Positions 25,134-33,185 of a stretch of 64,000 nt of DNA are shown in pieces. Both the position numbers and the translations under genes were made by a program. The notes under the pieces are model-generated. The model was given only the letters and a program-made list of their open reading frames with translations. It was not told the DNA's origin and did not search any database. The stretch spans positions 115,243 through 179,242 of the forward strand of contig LQGW01000034.1 of assembly GCA_002838815.1 (NCBI GenBank), in the 5' to 3' direction. This stretch comes from Clostridiaceae bacterium JG1575. GTDB lineage: Bacteria; Bacillota; Clostridia; Clostridiales; Clostridiaceae. Within the stretch, counting starts at the first letter, position 1; every line of letters starts with the position of its first letter.

Positions 25134-26441
25134 ATGAGTAAACTCAAAGTAGTACACTATCTGAACCAATTCTTCGCTGGAATTGGCGGAGAAGAAAAAG
25201 CTGATGTAGCCCCTCAGATACTCGAAAAGCTTCCCCCTGTTTCCATGCAGCTGGCCAAGCTTCTTGGTGAGGATGCTGAAGTGGTAGGAGCCGTGGTTTG
25301 CGGCGACTCATACTTCAACGAAAACCTGGATGCAGCAAGAGAAGAAGTTTTGAACATGATCAAGAGCTTCGAGCCCGATATGCTTATCGCTGGCCCCTGC
25401 TTCAACGCTGGACGCTACGGAATGGCCGCTGCTACGGTAGCCACCGATGTGGAAGAAAAACTCAAGATCAAAGCCATTGCCGCTATGTACGATGAGAACC
25501 CCGGAGTCGACGTGTTCAGAAAGAACATCTACATCGTCAAGACCTCGGATTCCGCTGCTGGAATGAGAAAGGCTCTGCCCGCGGTGGCTGCTTTTGCGAA
25601 AAAGTACGCTGCTGGGGAAGAACTGGATCCCGTAGCCGATGGATTCTTCGCCAAAGGGGTTCGCGTGAACCAGTTTGTAGAAGAAAGAGGCTCCAAGCGC
25701 GCCGTGGATATGCTGATCAAGAAGATTCGCGGAGAGGAATTCGTTACCGAATATCCCATGCCCGAATTTGATCGTGTGGATCCCAATCCCGCCGTCAAGG
25801 ACATCACCAAAGCCAAGATTGCCCTGGTGACCTCCGGTGGAACCGTGCCCAAGGGCAACCCAGATCACATTGAATCCTCCTCGGCCTCCAAGTATGGCGA
25901 ATACGACATTTCCGGAGTGGAAACGCTCACTGAGGAAACCTATGAGACCGCTCACGGTGGATACGATCCGACCTACGCCAACACCCAGCCCAACCGCGTA
26001 TTGCCCGTAGACGTGCTGCGTGACTTGGAGAAGGAAGGAAAGATCGGAGAACTCTACAAATACTTCTACACCACCGTCGGAAACGGAACCTCCGTGGCCA
26101 ACTCCAAGAAGTTTGCTGCTGAGTTTAGCAAAAAGCTCGTCGCTGACGGAGTGGACGCTGTTATTTTAACCAGTACGTGAGGCACCTGTACGCGTTGCGG
26201 TGCAACGATGGTTAAAGAAATCGAACGTGCTGGAATTCCAGTCGTTCATATGTGTACAGTCGTTCCCATCTCTCTCACCGTTGGTGCGAACCGAATCGTT
26301 CCCACCATCGCGATCCCTTATCCCTTGGGCGATCCCAAACTGACCGCCGCTCAGGAAAAGGACTTGAGAAGAAAACTCGTGGAAAAAGCTTTGAAGGCGC
26401 TGGAGACGGAAGTCACCGAGCAAACCGTCTTCGAAGACTAA
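25134..26441 (+). CDS. grdB: Glycine reductase component B gamma subunit GrdB, selenoprotein (Sec349)
   Basis: GrdB (435 residues) is the selenoprotein subunit of the glycine-specific component B. UGA at 26178-26180 is codon 349 in TSTUGTCTRCGATMVKEIE, the conserved UxxCxxC motif of the family. The protein begins KVVHYLNQFFAGIGGEEKAD, a family marker for the glycine-specific form. Gene callers would split it in two at the UGA. It is preceded by AAGGAGGAATT and is followed by hairpins before grdC. Confidence 0.96.
26178..26207 (+). promoter_or_regulatory. Sec UGA and SECIS-like hairpin in grdB
   Basis: CGTTGC (26193-26198) pairs perfectly with GCAACG (26202-26207), with GGT in the loop. The GGU is at +19 to +21 from the UGA, as in selD and as in E. 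coli fdhF. Confidence 0.6.
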
Positions 26442-26452
26442 GACAACTTAAA

Positions 26453-26511
26453 CCAGCCGGCTTTGGCTGGCTCAGCGAAAGGTTTGGGCTGCACGAGATA
26501 TTCGTGCAGCC
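26453..26511 (+). promoter_or_regulatory. Two hairpins between grdB and grdC
   Basis: CCAGCC/GGCTGG (26453-26470) is followed by a strong 10-bp stem GGCTGCACGA/TCGTGCAGCC (26487-26511). Only TATCTTT follows, so termination would be partial; the hairpins could set the ratio of components A/B to component C. Confidence 0.55.
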
Positions 26512-26604
26512 TATCTTTCGAGGGGATAACTTCGAAAACAAGGTTCCCATCACCATCAAATACATTCGCTGCCCCGAGGCAGCAATAAAACCGGAGGTAC
26601 ATCA

Positions 26605-28152
26605 ATGAGACCTGTATTGAAAAGTGCAAGCTACCTGCTCGTCCATACCCCGGACATGATTGTGCACAATGGCACAACGGTCCTCACCGAAAAAATCACC
26701 ACCCCTGATTCGGAGTTTCTAAAGACCGTCGAGTCGAAGATCCGTTCCTATGAGGAAGTGGTGAATTATGCCCCCAACCAGGTTTATATCGGCAACATGA
26801 AGCCGGAGGCTCTCAGAGAGATCGAAGAGCCCTGGTGCAATCATCCGGTAGAAGGCAAAAGAGAAGGAAAGTACGGTTCCATTGTTCCTCAGGATGAATT
26901 CATCGCCATGTTGAAGGTTTCCGATGCCTTTGATCTTGTGTTCTTGAATCAGGAATTCACCGCCAAGGTCAAAGAAGTCATGCAGGGTAAGGAGCTCTAC
27001 AACGAGAGCGATCTCACCGCGCTGAAGGACGGGGTGGAGCAATCTGAGATCGACAAAATGGTCGCCGACCATGCAGAGCCCCTGATCCATGAAGGAAAAA
27101 CCGTGGGATGCATCAAACGGGCCCACGACATCGACACCAACCTCACCGCTCACATCATTTTTGAAAACCTCGTGGTGAAAGCCTCGGGAATTCTGGCGGC
27201 CCGTGAGCTCTTTTTGAAGTCCGGCCTCTCCCCTGAAGACGTGGAATACGTCATTGAATGCTCGGAAGAAGCCTGTGGCGATATGAATCAGCGCGGCGGC
27301 GGAAACTTTGCCAAGGCCATTGCCGAGAAGTCCGGCATGGTCAATGCTACGGGATCCGACACGAGAGGATTCTGCGCAGCCCCCACACATTCCTTGATTC
27401 ATGCCGCTGCTTTGGTGGCTTCTGGGACCTACAAGCACGTTTTGGTTGTGGCTGGCGGAGCTACCGCAAAGCTTGGGATGAACGCCAAGGATCACGTCAA
27501 GAAGGGCCTTCCGGTTCTGGAGGACGTTTTGGGCGGTTTCGCCGTCTTGGTCTCTGAGGACGATGGCGTTTCTCCGTATGTAGACCTTTCGGCAACGGGC
27601 CGCCACACCGTGGGCACAGGATCCTCACCGCAGGCGGTCATCACCTCCCTTGTCACCAACGCTTTGGACAAAGCTGGATTGAAGATCACGGACATCGATA
27701 AGTATTCCGCAGAAATGCAGAACCCCGATATTACCAAGCCTGCAGGAGCCGGAGATGTTCCCGCCGCAAACTATAAGATGATCGGCGCCTTGGCCGTTAA
27801 GCGCGGTGAAATGGAAAAGAGCAAGCTCAATGATTTCATCAAAGAGCACGGGGTGCCTGGCTTTGCCCCCACGCAGGGACACATTCCCTCGGGCGTGCCC
27901 ATCATCGGCTACGCCATCGATGAAATTAAGGAAGGTCGTTTGAATAAGGTTATGGTCGTTGGAAAGGGCTCGCTCTTCTTAGGCCGTATGACGAACTTGT
28001 TCGATGGCGTGTCCTTCATCATGGAAAAGAATGAAGTGGCGGGAGCCCCTGAGGCTCAAGAATCCGGCATGGACGAGAGCAAGGTCAAAAACCTCATCGC
28101 CCAAGCCATGAGAAAGCTTGCAGAAACCTTAGCCGAAGAAGAGGAGAACTAG
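26605..28152 (+). CDS. grdC: Glycine reductase component C beta subunit GrdC
   Basis: GrdC (515 residues) is one of the two subunits of component C, which releases acetyl phosphate from the acetyl group received via selenoprotein A. It begins RPVLKSASYLLVHTPDMIVHNGTT and has a thiolase/FabH-like core with a Cys in VIECSEEACGD near residue 217 and a DTRGFCAAPTHSLIHAA segment. It starts with GGAGG eight bases before the ATG and is followed two bases later by grdD. Confidence 0.95.
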   Translation: MRPVLKSASYLLVHTPDMIVHNGTTVLTEKITTPDSEFLKTVESKIRSYEEVVNYAPNQVYIGNMKPEALREIEEPWCNHPVEGKREGKYGSIVPQDEFIAMLKVSDAFDLVFLNQEFTAKVKEVMQGKELYNESDLTALKDGVEQSEIDKMVADHAEPLIHEGKTVGCIKRAHDIDTNLTAHIIFENLVVKASGILAARELFLKSGLSPEDVEYVIECSEEACGDMNQRGGGNFAKAIAEKSGMVNATGSDTRGFCAAPTHSLIHAAALVASGTYKHVLVVAGGATAKLGMNAKDHVKKGLPVLEDVLGGFAVLVSEDDGVSPYVDLSATGRHTVGTGSSPQAVITSLVTNALDKAGLKITDIDKYSAEMQNPDITKPAGAGDVPAANYKMIGALAVKRGEMEKSKLNDFIKEHGVPGFAPTQGHIPSGVPIIGYAIDEIKEGRLNKVMVVGKGSLFLGRMTNLFDGVSFIMEKNEVAGAPEAQESGMDESKVKNLIAQAMRKLAETLAEEEEN

Positions 28153-28153
28153 G

Positions 28154-29323
28154 ATGGATGAAAGAAAACTGATCTCCCGGACATTCCTTGAAATTGCGGA
28201 TGCCCTGGAGCAAGGCAAAAGCCTGGGCGGTCACCGCATCGGTCTCACCACCCTTGGCTCAGAGCATGGCGAGAAGGCTCTCGTAGAGGGCGCCCTTTTG
28301 GCCAAACGACTCTATCCCCAGACGGAAGTGGTCCTCATCGGGCCCAAGAACGATTCCGGACTGGAAACTTTGGAAGCCAACACTGAAGATGAGCAGTATC
28401 AGGTCATGGAAAAGGCGCTGGATGAAAAAACCATTGATGCCTGCGTCACCATGCACTACAACTTCCCCATCGGGGTTTCCACGGTTGGTAAAGTCGTGGC
28501 CCCCGCCAACGGCCGGGAAATGTATATTGCCACCACCACGGGAACCTCCTCGGCGCACCGGGTGGAAGGGATGGTGAAAAACGCCATTTACGGCATCATC
28601 GCCGCAAAGGCAGCCGGCGTTGCCAAACCCCGAGTGGGCATCCTCAATGTGGATGGCGCCCGGGCGGTGGAAATCGTCTTGAAGAACTTGAAGAGCAAGG
28701 GCTACGACATCGAATTCGGTGAATCGGAGCGGGCAGACGGCGGTGTGGTCCTAAGAGGCAACGATTTGCTCATGGGCGCTGTGGATGTGGTAGTCACCGA
28801 TACGTTAACCGGCAACCTCCTCATCAAGCTCTTCTCCTCCTTCACCTCCGGGGGACGCTATGAAACCGTAGGTTCCGCCTACGGCCCCGGCATCGGAGAA
28901 GGCTATGAGCGTAACGTGCTGATTTTGTCCCGGGCTTCGGGAATTCCCGTCATTGCCAACGCCATCAAGTACGGCTATGATGTGATCCACGGAGACATCA
29001 ACCGGGTGGCCGCAGAAGAGTTCAAGAAGCTCAATGCGCTCAACTGGCTCAGCCTCGTCAAAAAGGATGAGAAAAAGGCCGACAAGGGCCCGGCCGCGGA
29101 AGTGAAAGCCCCCGTTAAGGTTCCCGTCACCGGAACGATTTCGGGCATCGACATTATGGAGCTGGAGGATGCGGTGCAGGCGGTCTGGGCCGGCGGGATT
29201 TACGCCGAGTCGGGCATGGGCTGTACGGGTCCGGTTCTCTTGGTTCCCGAAGGCCAAGTGGCGGAGTGCCAAGCCATTTTGGGCAAGGCAGGCTTCCTGG
29301 CTGTTGAAAAATCCGACTGTTAA
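28154..29323 (+). CDS. grdD: Glycine reductase component C alpha subunit GrdD
   Basis: GrdD (389 residues) carries the acetyl-enzyme Cys and catalyses phosphorolysis to acetyl phosphate, which yields ATP through acetate kinase. It has a PlsX-like fold region, and the Cys in ESGMGCTGPVLLVPEG is at about residue 357, equivalent to the Cys359 described in E. acidaminophilum. It begins one base after the grdC stop, a coupled start. It is the last gene before a strong terminator. Confidence 0.95.
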   Translation: MDERKLISRTFLEIADALEQGKSLGGHRIGLTTLGSEHGEKALVEGALLAKRLYPQTEVVLIGPKNDSGLETLEANTEDEQYQVMEKALDEKTIDACVTMHYNFPIGVSTVGKVVAPANGREMYIATTTGTSSAHRVEGMVKNAIYGIIAAKAAGVAKPRVGILNVDGARAVEIVLKNLKSKGYDIEFGESERADGGVVLRGNDLLMGAVDVVVTDTLTGNLLIKLFSSFTSGGRYETVGSAYGPGIGEGYERNVLILSRASGIPVIANAIKYGYDVIHGDINRVAAEEFKKLNALNWLSLVKKDEKKADKGPAAEVKAPVKVPVTGTISGIDIMELEDAVQAVWAGGIYAESGMGCTGPVLLVPEGQVAECQAILGKAGFLAVEKSDC

Positions 29324-29332
29324 TGGGATAAG

Positions 29333-29364
29333 GAGATCAGGCGCGCTGCGCCTGGTCTCTTTTT
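29333..29364 (+). terminator. Terminator of the grd operon
   Basis: GAGATCAGGCGC pairs with GCGCCTGGTCTC (one G-T pair) around GCT and is followed by TTTTT. Confidence 0.95.
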
Positions 29365-29531
29365 AAATGGGGACAAGCCCTTCATAAAACGTCCCTTCAT
29401 AAAATGTTCATGGGTGAAGACGCTGTTCTGTAACGCATGGATAGGGCTCCTTTGGTATAGTTAAGGCGCGCCTTCCAGTGCGCCAATCAAGAAAATTCCC
29501 CTTGGGGGAGTTTGAATAGGGAGAGATCATC

Positions 29532-30500
29532 ATGCGATCCATCAAACAAAAACTAGCAGCAACGCTTTGCTGCATGCTGCTGCTGAGCGGCTGTGGCCCT
29601 TTGAAGATAGCGAACACCAAAGGAGCGGGAGAGCCCGCACCAGGGACTTCCTCGGCAACCAGCACACCTAAAGAAACTCGTCCCAGCGATCCCGTCCGCA
29701 CCCAGGGGGCTTCATCTAAAGAGACCGTTCCGGCCACAAAGCCTGAAAAAACGCCCAAGACCCAAGTCACACCCCCCGTGAAAACCAAACCCCTAACGGG
29801 GCCCAAGGCAACGGGGCAAACCAAGCCTTCGCCCAAGGAATCGGGAGACTATGGTGCGCTGTCCAATGAGGGGGATGGATGGAGCTACGGCTATCCCACA
29901 GAGTGGGTTCGAGAATACGACGGGTATTGGCAGCTGACCCCGGGGAAGCTCTACCTCACCATGGATCTAGGCTACGAAATGGGCTTCACCGAAGAGATTC
30001 TCAACACCTTGCGGGAGAAAAACGTCAAGGTGACGTTCTTTCTTACTACGGAATACCTAGAGGAGCGGCCGGATCTGGTGCTTCGAATGTTGCGTGAGGG
30101 TCATAAGATCGGCAGCCACTCCACCAAACACATTCCCATGACCAAACTGGTGGGCACCGATGGGGCAAAGCTTATTGAAAATACTCGGACCTGGGAGCGC
30201 GCTTATAAGGAGCTGACGGGTCAAACCAGCCAGCTCTACCGCGCGCCGGAAGGGGTTTTCAGCAAACGGGGGCTGGCCGTGCTGAAGGATCTGGGGTATC
30301 GAAACATTTTCTGGGGCGCTGCCTACGCCGATTGGCTGGAGCAGCAGCCCACCGTGGAGGAGGCGAAAAAAAAGCTTTATCCTTTTGTGGATTCAGGAGA
30401 TATCGTGCTCTTGCATCCCTTCCAAACCAACGCGAAACTGCTGCCGGAATTCATTGATCACTTCCGGGCCAAGGGGTATGCGTTTGAGTTGATCCCCTAG
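29532..30500 (+). CDS. PdaA-like polysaccharide deacetylase, lipoprotein
   Basis: 322 residues. The N-terminus is a lipoprotein signal peptide (lipobox LLSGC), then a low-complexity Thr/Pro/Lys linker to about residue 100, then a NodB-type deacetylase domain. Motif 1 reads TMDLGYEMG in place of the PdaA FDNGYENG, and motif 2 is SHSTKH. PdaA-type enzymes remove acetyl from N-acetylmuramic acid during formation of cortex muramic lactam; whether this organism sporulates cannot be told from here. The change at the Asn of motif 1 deserves attention. Ribosome binding site AGGGAGAG. Confidence 0.85.
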   Translation: MRSIKQKLAATLCCMLLLSGCGPLKIANTKGAGEPAPGTSSATSTPKETRPSDPVRTQGASSKETVPATKPEKTPKTQVTPPVKTKPLTGPKATGQTKPSPKESGDYGALSNEGDGWSYGYPTEWVREYDGYWQLTPGKLYLTMDLGYEMGFTEEILNTLREKNVKVTFFLTTEYLEERPDLVLRMLREGHKIGSHSTKHIPMTKLVGTDGAKLIENTRTWERAYKELTGQTSQLYRAPEGVFSKRGLAVLKDLGYRNIFWGAAYADWLEQQPTVEEAKKKLYPFVDSGDIVLLHPFQTNAKLLPEFIDHFRAKGYAFELIP

Positions 30501-30540
30501 AGGAAAGATTTTTTGTGGGGTTGGGCCGCGCTCAAAAAAA

Positions 30541-30594
30541 GGGGTCTAAGATCGACGGGGTTCGCTTCAGATCTTGGACCCTGTTGCTTTTTTT
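30541..30594 (+). terminator. Hairpin after the deacetylase gene
   Basis: GGGTCTAAGATC pairs with GATCTTGGACCC (one G-T pair), loop 16 nt, followed after CTGTTGC by seven T. Confidence 0.6.
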
Positions 30595-30760
30595 GCAGAA
30601 AAAACCATAGAAAAGCGCGGGTTTAAAAAAGTTGATATCGAACACCTGTTTTGTCGAAAATATATTCGATTTTGTCCCGATGATGTTGTATGATGGAAAC
30701 ATCAAAACACATGTACGAAAAACTTTCGATGGAAGTCGGCGTACGAAAGGAAGGAATCGC

Positions 30761-30883
30761 ATGAAACTTCGAACTTGGACAGCGATGATGGTCGGACTTT
30801 GGCTTTTGGCCATTGGCGCTTTTATTGGATTATACTTAGGGTTTTGGCGCCTCCTAGGATGGCTTGGCACCTTAGTCGGTTGA
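30761..30883 (+). CDS. Small membrane protein, 40 residues
   Basis: ATG 30761 has a strong AAAGGAAGG site and opens a frame of 40 codons: a short basic head (MKLRTW), then two hydrophobic stretches (MMVGLWLLAIGAFIGLYLGF and LLGWLGTLVG). A longer frame back to 30632 is open, but its first part has no ribosome binding site or hydrophobic character. No family is recognised. It stands alone between two terminators and a separate promoter region. Confidence 0.6.
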   Translation: MKLRTWTAMMVGLWLLAIGAFIGLYLGFWRLLGWLGTLVG

Positions 30884-30977
30884 TCTAACACTTTGTTCAC
30901 CTTTTTTGGATATACTAAGGGTGGATGAACAAGCAAAGACATTGTGCATCCCAATCCGATATCATTGAGGTGACCCC

Positions 30978-31307
30978 ATGAAAATCATGAAAAACATCCC
31001 CCTTGCTTCGCCGCTGGATCTAAAAGAACTCGTTCAGGTTGCTCCGGGGCAGGTGGTCAGCAAAACGCTGGTTCAAAATAAGGCCGTGTCCATCACGATA
31101 TTCGCTTTTGCCCAGGGCGAAGAGATTTCGAGCCATGAGTCCGGTGGTGACGCCATGGTACAGGTGCTAGAAGGCAAGGGTCGATTTACCATCGACGGCA
31201 CGGAGTATGAGGTAGAGCAGGGGCAGAGCATCGTCATGCCGGCAGGATTGCCTCACGCCATCTATGGCTTGACCGACTTCAAATGGCTTTTGACGGTGGT
31301 TTTTTAA
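30978..31307 (+). CDS. Cupin domain protein
   Basis: A 109-residue single-domain cupin. Motif 1 is recognisable as GEEISSHESGGDAMVQVLEGKG, and motif 2 as PAGLPHAI near residue 93. Metal-binding histidines are partly kept (SHES, PHAI). Such proteins bind small ligands or metals, and the specific function is unknown. The ribosome binding site is GAGGTGA. Confidence 0.85.
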   Translation: MKIMKNIPLASPLDLKELVQVAPGQVVSKTLVQNKAVSITIFAFAQGEEISSHESGGDAMVQVLEGKGRFTIDGTEYEVEQGQSIVMPAGLPHAIYGLTDFKWLLTVVF

Positions 31308-31497
31308 GAGGATGAGGAGGGCTCGTCGAATCCGAGCCTTCCTCAAAGGACGCGGAGAAGGGGACGGATCGTTTGCCCCCTACTTTCTCTGCGTCCTTTG
31401 GTTTTCTTGAACGATCTTCCTAGGGCCTCGGCGCCGTATGCTAAAATAGGGAGAAGAGGATGCGAGGCATCGCGACTCGAAAGAAGGGGGACGGTTC

Positions 31498-32028
31498 ATG
31501 AACGCAGCACTGCTTGGAGTATACCTTCAAAACTTTCTGCACTTTGATTTTCTGATTTTTATTCTCGCCGGCATCAACGCTTGGATGTATCATAAAACGC
31601 TTCGCAGCGCCCAGAACATTGAGCGGGTCCTTGCCCCCAAGGGCCATGTTTTGGGCGGGCTTGAGCACTACAAGGGATTAAAAAAAGAATACGAGGGCCC
31701 CTTGTCGGCTCGTGGCGAGGCGAAGCTTTTGGATATGCGTCGGGGCATGACCCTCTACCACTCCCTTTACGCCAACATCACCGGCATTTTTCCTTTGATG
31801 GGGCTTTTGGGGACTGTGGTGAGCCTCATCCCCATGGTTCAATCCTTAGGTAACGTACAGCAAGGGCTTTTTTTCCAGGCCCTGACCTCGACGTTTTGGG
31901 GGATCGTTTTTGCCATCATCTCCAAGGGCTTTCATGGGATCATTGACGCCAAGGTGGCGGAGGCGGAAAAGAAAATTGAAACCTTTTTGGACCGCTACGG
32001 GGAGGAGATCAAGGAGCGCACGCGATGA
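31498..32028 (+). CDS. MotA/TolQ/ExbB-family proton channel protein
   Basis: 176 residues with three predicted membrane segments: about 18-33 (FLIFILAGINAWMY), 95-115 (GIFPLMGLLGTVVSLI) and 128-148 (LTSTFWGIVFAIISKG). The last two carry the TolQ/ExbB signature (GLLGTVVSLI and TSTFWGIVFAI). It ends in a charged helix. Family members form the pentameric stator that couples ion flow to mechanical work in an envelope partner. Its stop overlaps the start of the ExbD-like gene (ATGA). No flagellar or TonB gene is nearby, so the partner is unknown. Confidence 0.8.
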   Translation: MNAALLGVYLQNFLHFDFLIFILAGINAWMYHKTLRSAQNIERVLAPKGHVLGGLEHYKGLKKEYEGPLSARGEAKLLDMRRGMTLYHSLYANITGIFPLMGLLGTVVSLIPMVQSLGNVQQGLFFQALTSTFWGIVFAIISKGFHGIIDAKVAEAEKKIETFLDRYGEEIKERTR

Positions 32029-32609
32029 AGCGATTCCCGCTGTTTATTGACCTGACCCCGCTTTTGGACGTCATTTTGATTTTACTGTTCATGGTTTTGG
32101 TGACTTCTGGCGCCAAGGTATCCTCTGAGAAAGCCGCTCACGCCAAAGCGCAGGCACAGTCCGAGGCCAAGCTTCAAACGCTGCAGCAGCAGCGCGAGGC
32201 GCTGGAGAACACCCTCGTTCAAAAGGATCTGAAGCTCCAGGCGTTGGAAGCCAAGGCTGGAGCCCTGACGGGTCCTGAAGAAACATGGTATCACGTGTAT
32301 TCCCAGCGCCTGGGCAAGGTGGAACTGCGGTTTTCCAAAGAAGGGGCGCAGCAAAGCGTCCGTTTGTTATTGGCTGGAGGCGAAGTGATGGCCAAGCCCG
32401 CCACCATCTCGTTGGAGGAGTGGGTTCAAAAAGCTCTGGCGAAGGTTCCCCAAGAGGTGATCATCCTCACCTTCCGGTATCAAGACGATGCAATCTATTG
32501 GCGAGACTATACCAGAACTCGGGATTTTCTCATTGAGCTGACGCACCGTTTTTCGAAGAAAATCATCTACGAAGAGGTCCAAGAGCCCCGGGCAGGCCAG
32601 GGACCTTGA
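32025..32609 (+). CDS. ExbD/TolR-like protein with coiled coil
   Basis: 194 residues. The N-terminal membrane segment FIDLTPLLDVILILLFMVLV holds the Asp expected for ion conduction in ExbD/TolR. A Gln/Ala/Leu-rich coiled coil follows (about 35-85), then a globular extracytoplasmic domain. This is longer than normal ExbD (about 140) and the C-terminal domain is unlike ExbD at sight. Coupled to the upstream ExbB-like gene by a 4-nt overlap. Confidence 0.75.
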   Translation: MKRFPLFIDLTPLLDVILILLFMVLVTSGAKVSSEKAAHAKAQAQSEAKLQTLQQQREALENTLVQKDLKLQALEAKAGALTGPEETWYHVYSQRLGKVELRFSKEGAQQSVRLLLAGGEVMAKPATISLEEWVQKALAKVPQEVIILTFRYQDDAIYWRDYTRTRDFLIELTHRFSKKIIYEEVQEPRAGQGP

Positions 32610-32622
32610 AAAAGGAGACAGT

Positions 32623-33045
32623 ATGACCACAAAAAAAACAACAGACCCTCAACGATCCAAAATCTCCGGAAAGTCCAAAGCGCGCTTGACCGGTCTTGCC
32701 TTGATCTTGATCTTTTTAAGCGGCTTGGGCGTGAAATTCGGTCTTTTCCCGGGGACGGGGAAGAGCCCCAAAGCTCCGGCACAGGCTCAAAAAACAGTGA
32801 CAAGCCCCCAGACGAAAAGCAAAGAAACGACGATCGCCAAGCGAACGGTTCGCCTTCGGGTGAAGGAAACCACCCTCTATGAAGGGGAGGAGCCTAGGAC
32901 CAAGGAGCAGCTTAAAACCCTTTTGCAGAGCCTTCGTCCCACGGATGAAGTGATTCTCACCGACGATCAAGCCATCAAGGCCCACTTTGAAGCGGTGCTC
33001 CAGGAGATCAAAGCCTCCGGCGTCTCCTATAAAGTCATGGATTAG
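32623..33045 (+). CDS. Single-pass membrane protein with ExbD-like C-terminus
   Basis: 140 residues. Basic N-terminus, one membrane segment at about 24-42 (LTGLALILIFLSGLGVKFGL), a low-complexity linker and a C-terminal domain (RTVRLRVKETTLYEGEEP... to the end). The pattern of a short beta strand, DEVILTDDQ and a helix ending in an ASGVSYK turn recalls the ExbD/TolR periplasmic domain. It lies 13 nt after the ExbD-like gene and is probably the third subunit of the same unit. Recognition is weak. Confidence 0.55.
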   Translation: MTTKKTTDPQRSKISGKSKARLTGLALILIFLSGLGVKFGLFPGTGKSPKAPAQAQKTVTSPQTKSKETTIAKRTVRLRVKETTLYEGEEPRTKEQLKTLLQSLRPTDEVILTDDQAIKAHFEAVLQEIKASGVSYKVMD

Positions 33046-33070
33046 GAAAGGAAGGGTAAGCGGTAAATAA

Positions 33071-33116
33071 GAGCCCCTAGATTCATCTCCCGGATGAGGG
33101 TAGAATCTAGGGGCTC
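33071..33116 (+). terminator. Terminator after ExbB/ExbD-like trio
   Basis: A perfect 14-bp stem GAGCCCCTAGATTC with its complement, loop of 18 nt, T-poor tail (CTTCT). Confidence 0.75.
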
Positions 33117-33185
33117 CTTCTATAGGCTGTCGTATGCGATGTTCACGTGATCTGGCAATGGATGAGACCAAGAAAGCAGTTCCTT

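Noticed and set aside
26181..26441. Separate gene after the UGA in grdB
   Set aside because: The frame continues GrdB through Sec349 in the UxxCxxC motif.
31498..33045. Zorya-type defence system based on the MotA/ExbB-like gene
   Set aside because: ZorA has a long tail and is followed by ZorB and helicase/nuclease genes; none of these is present, and the third gene is a small membrane protein.
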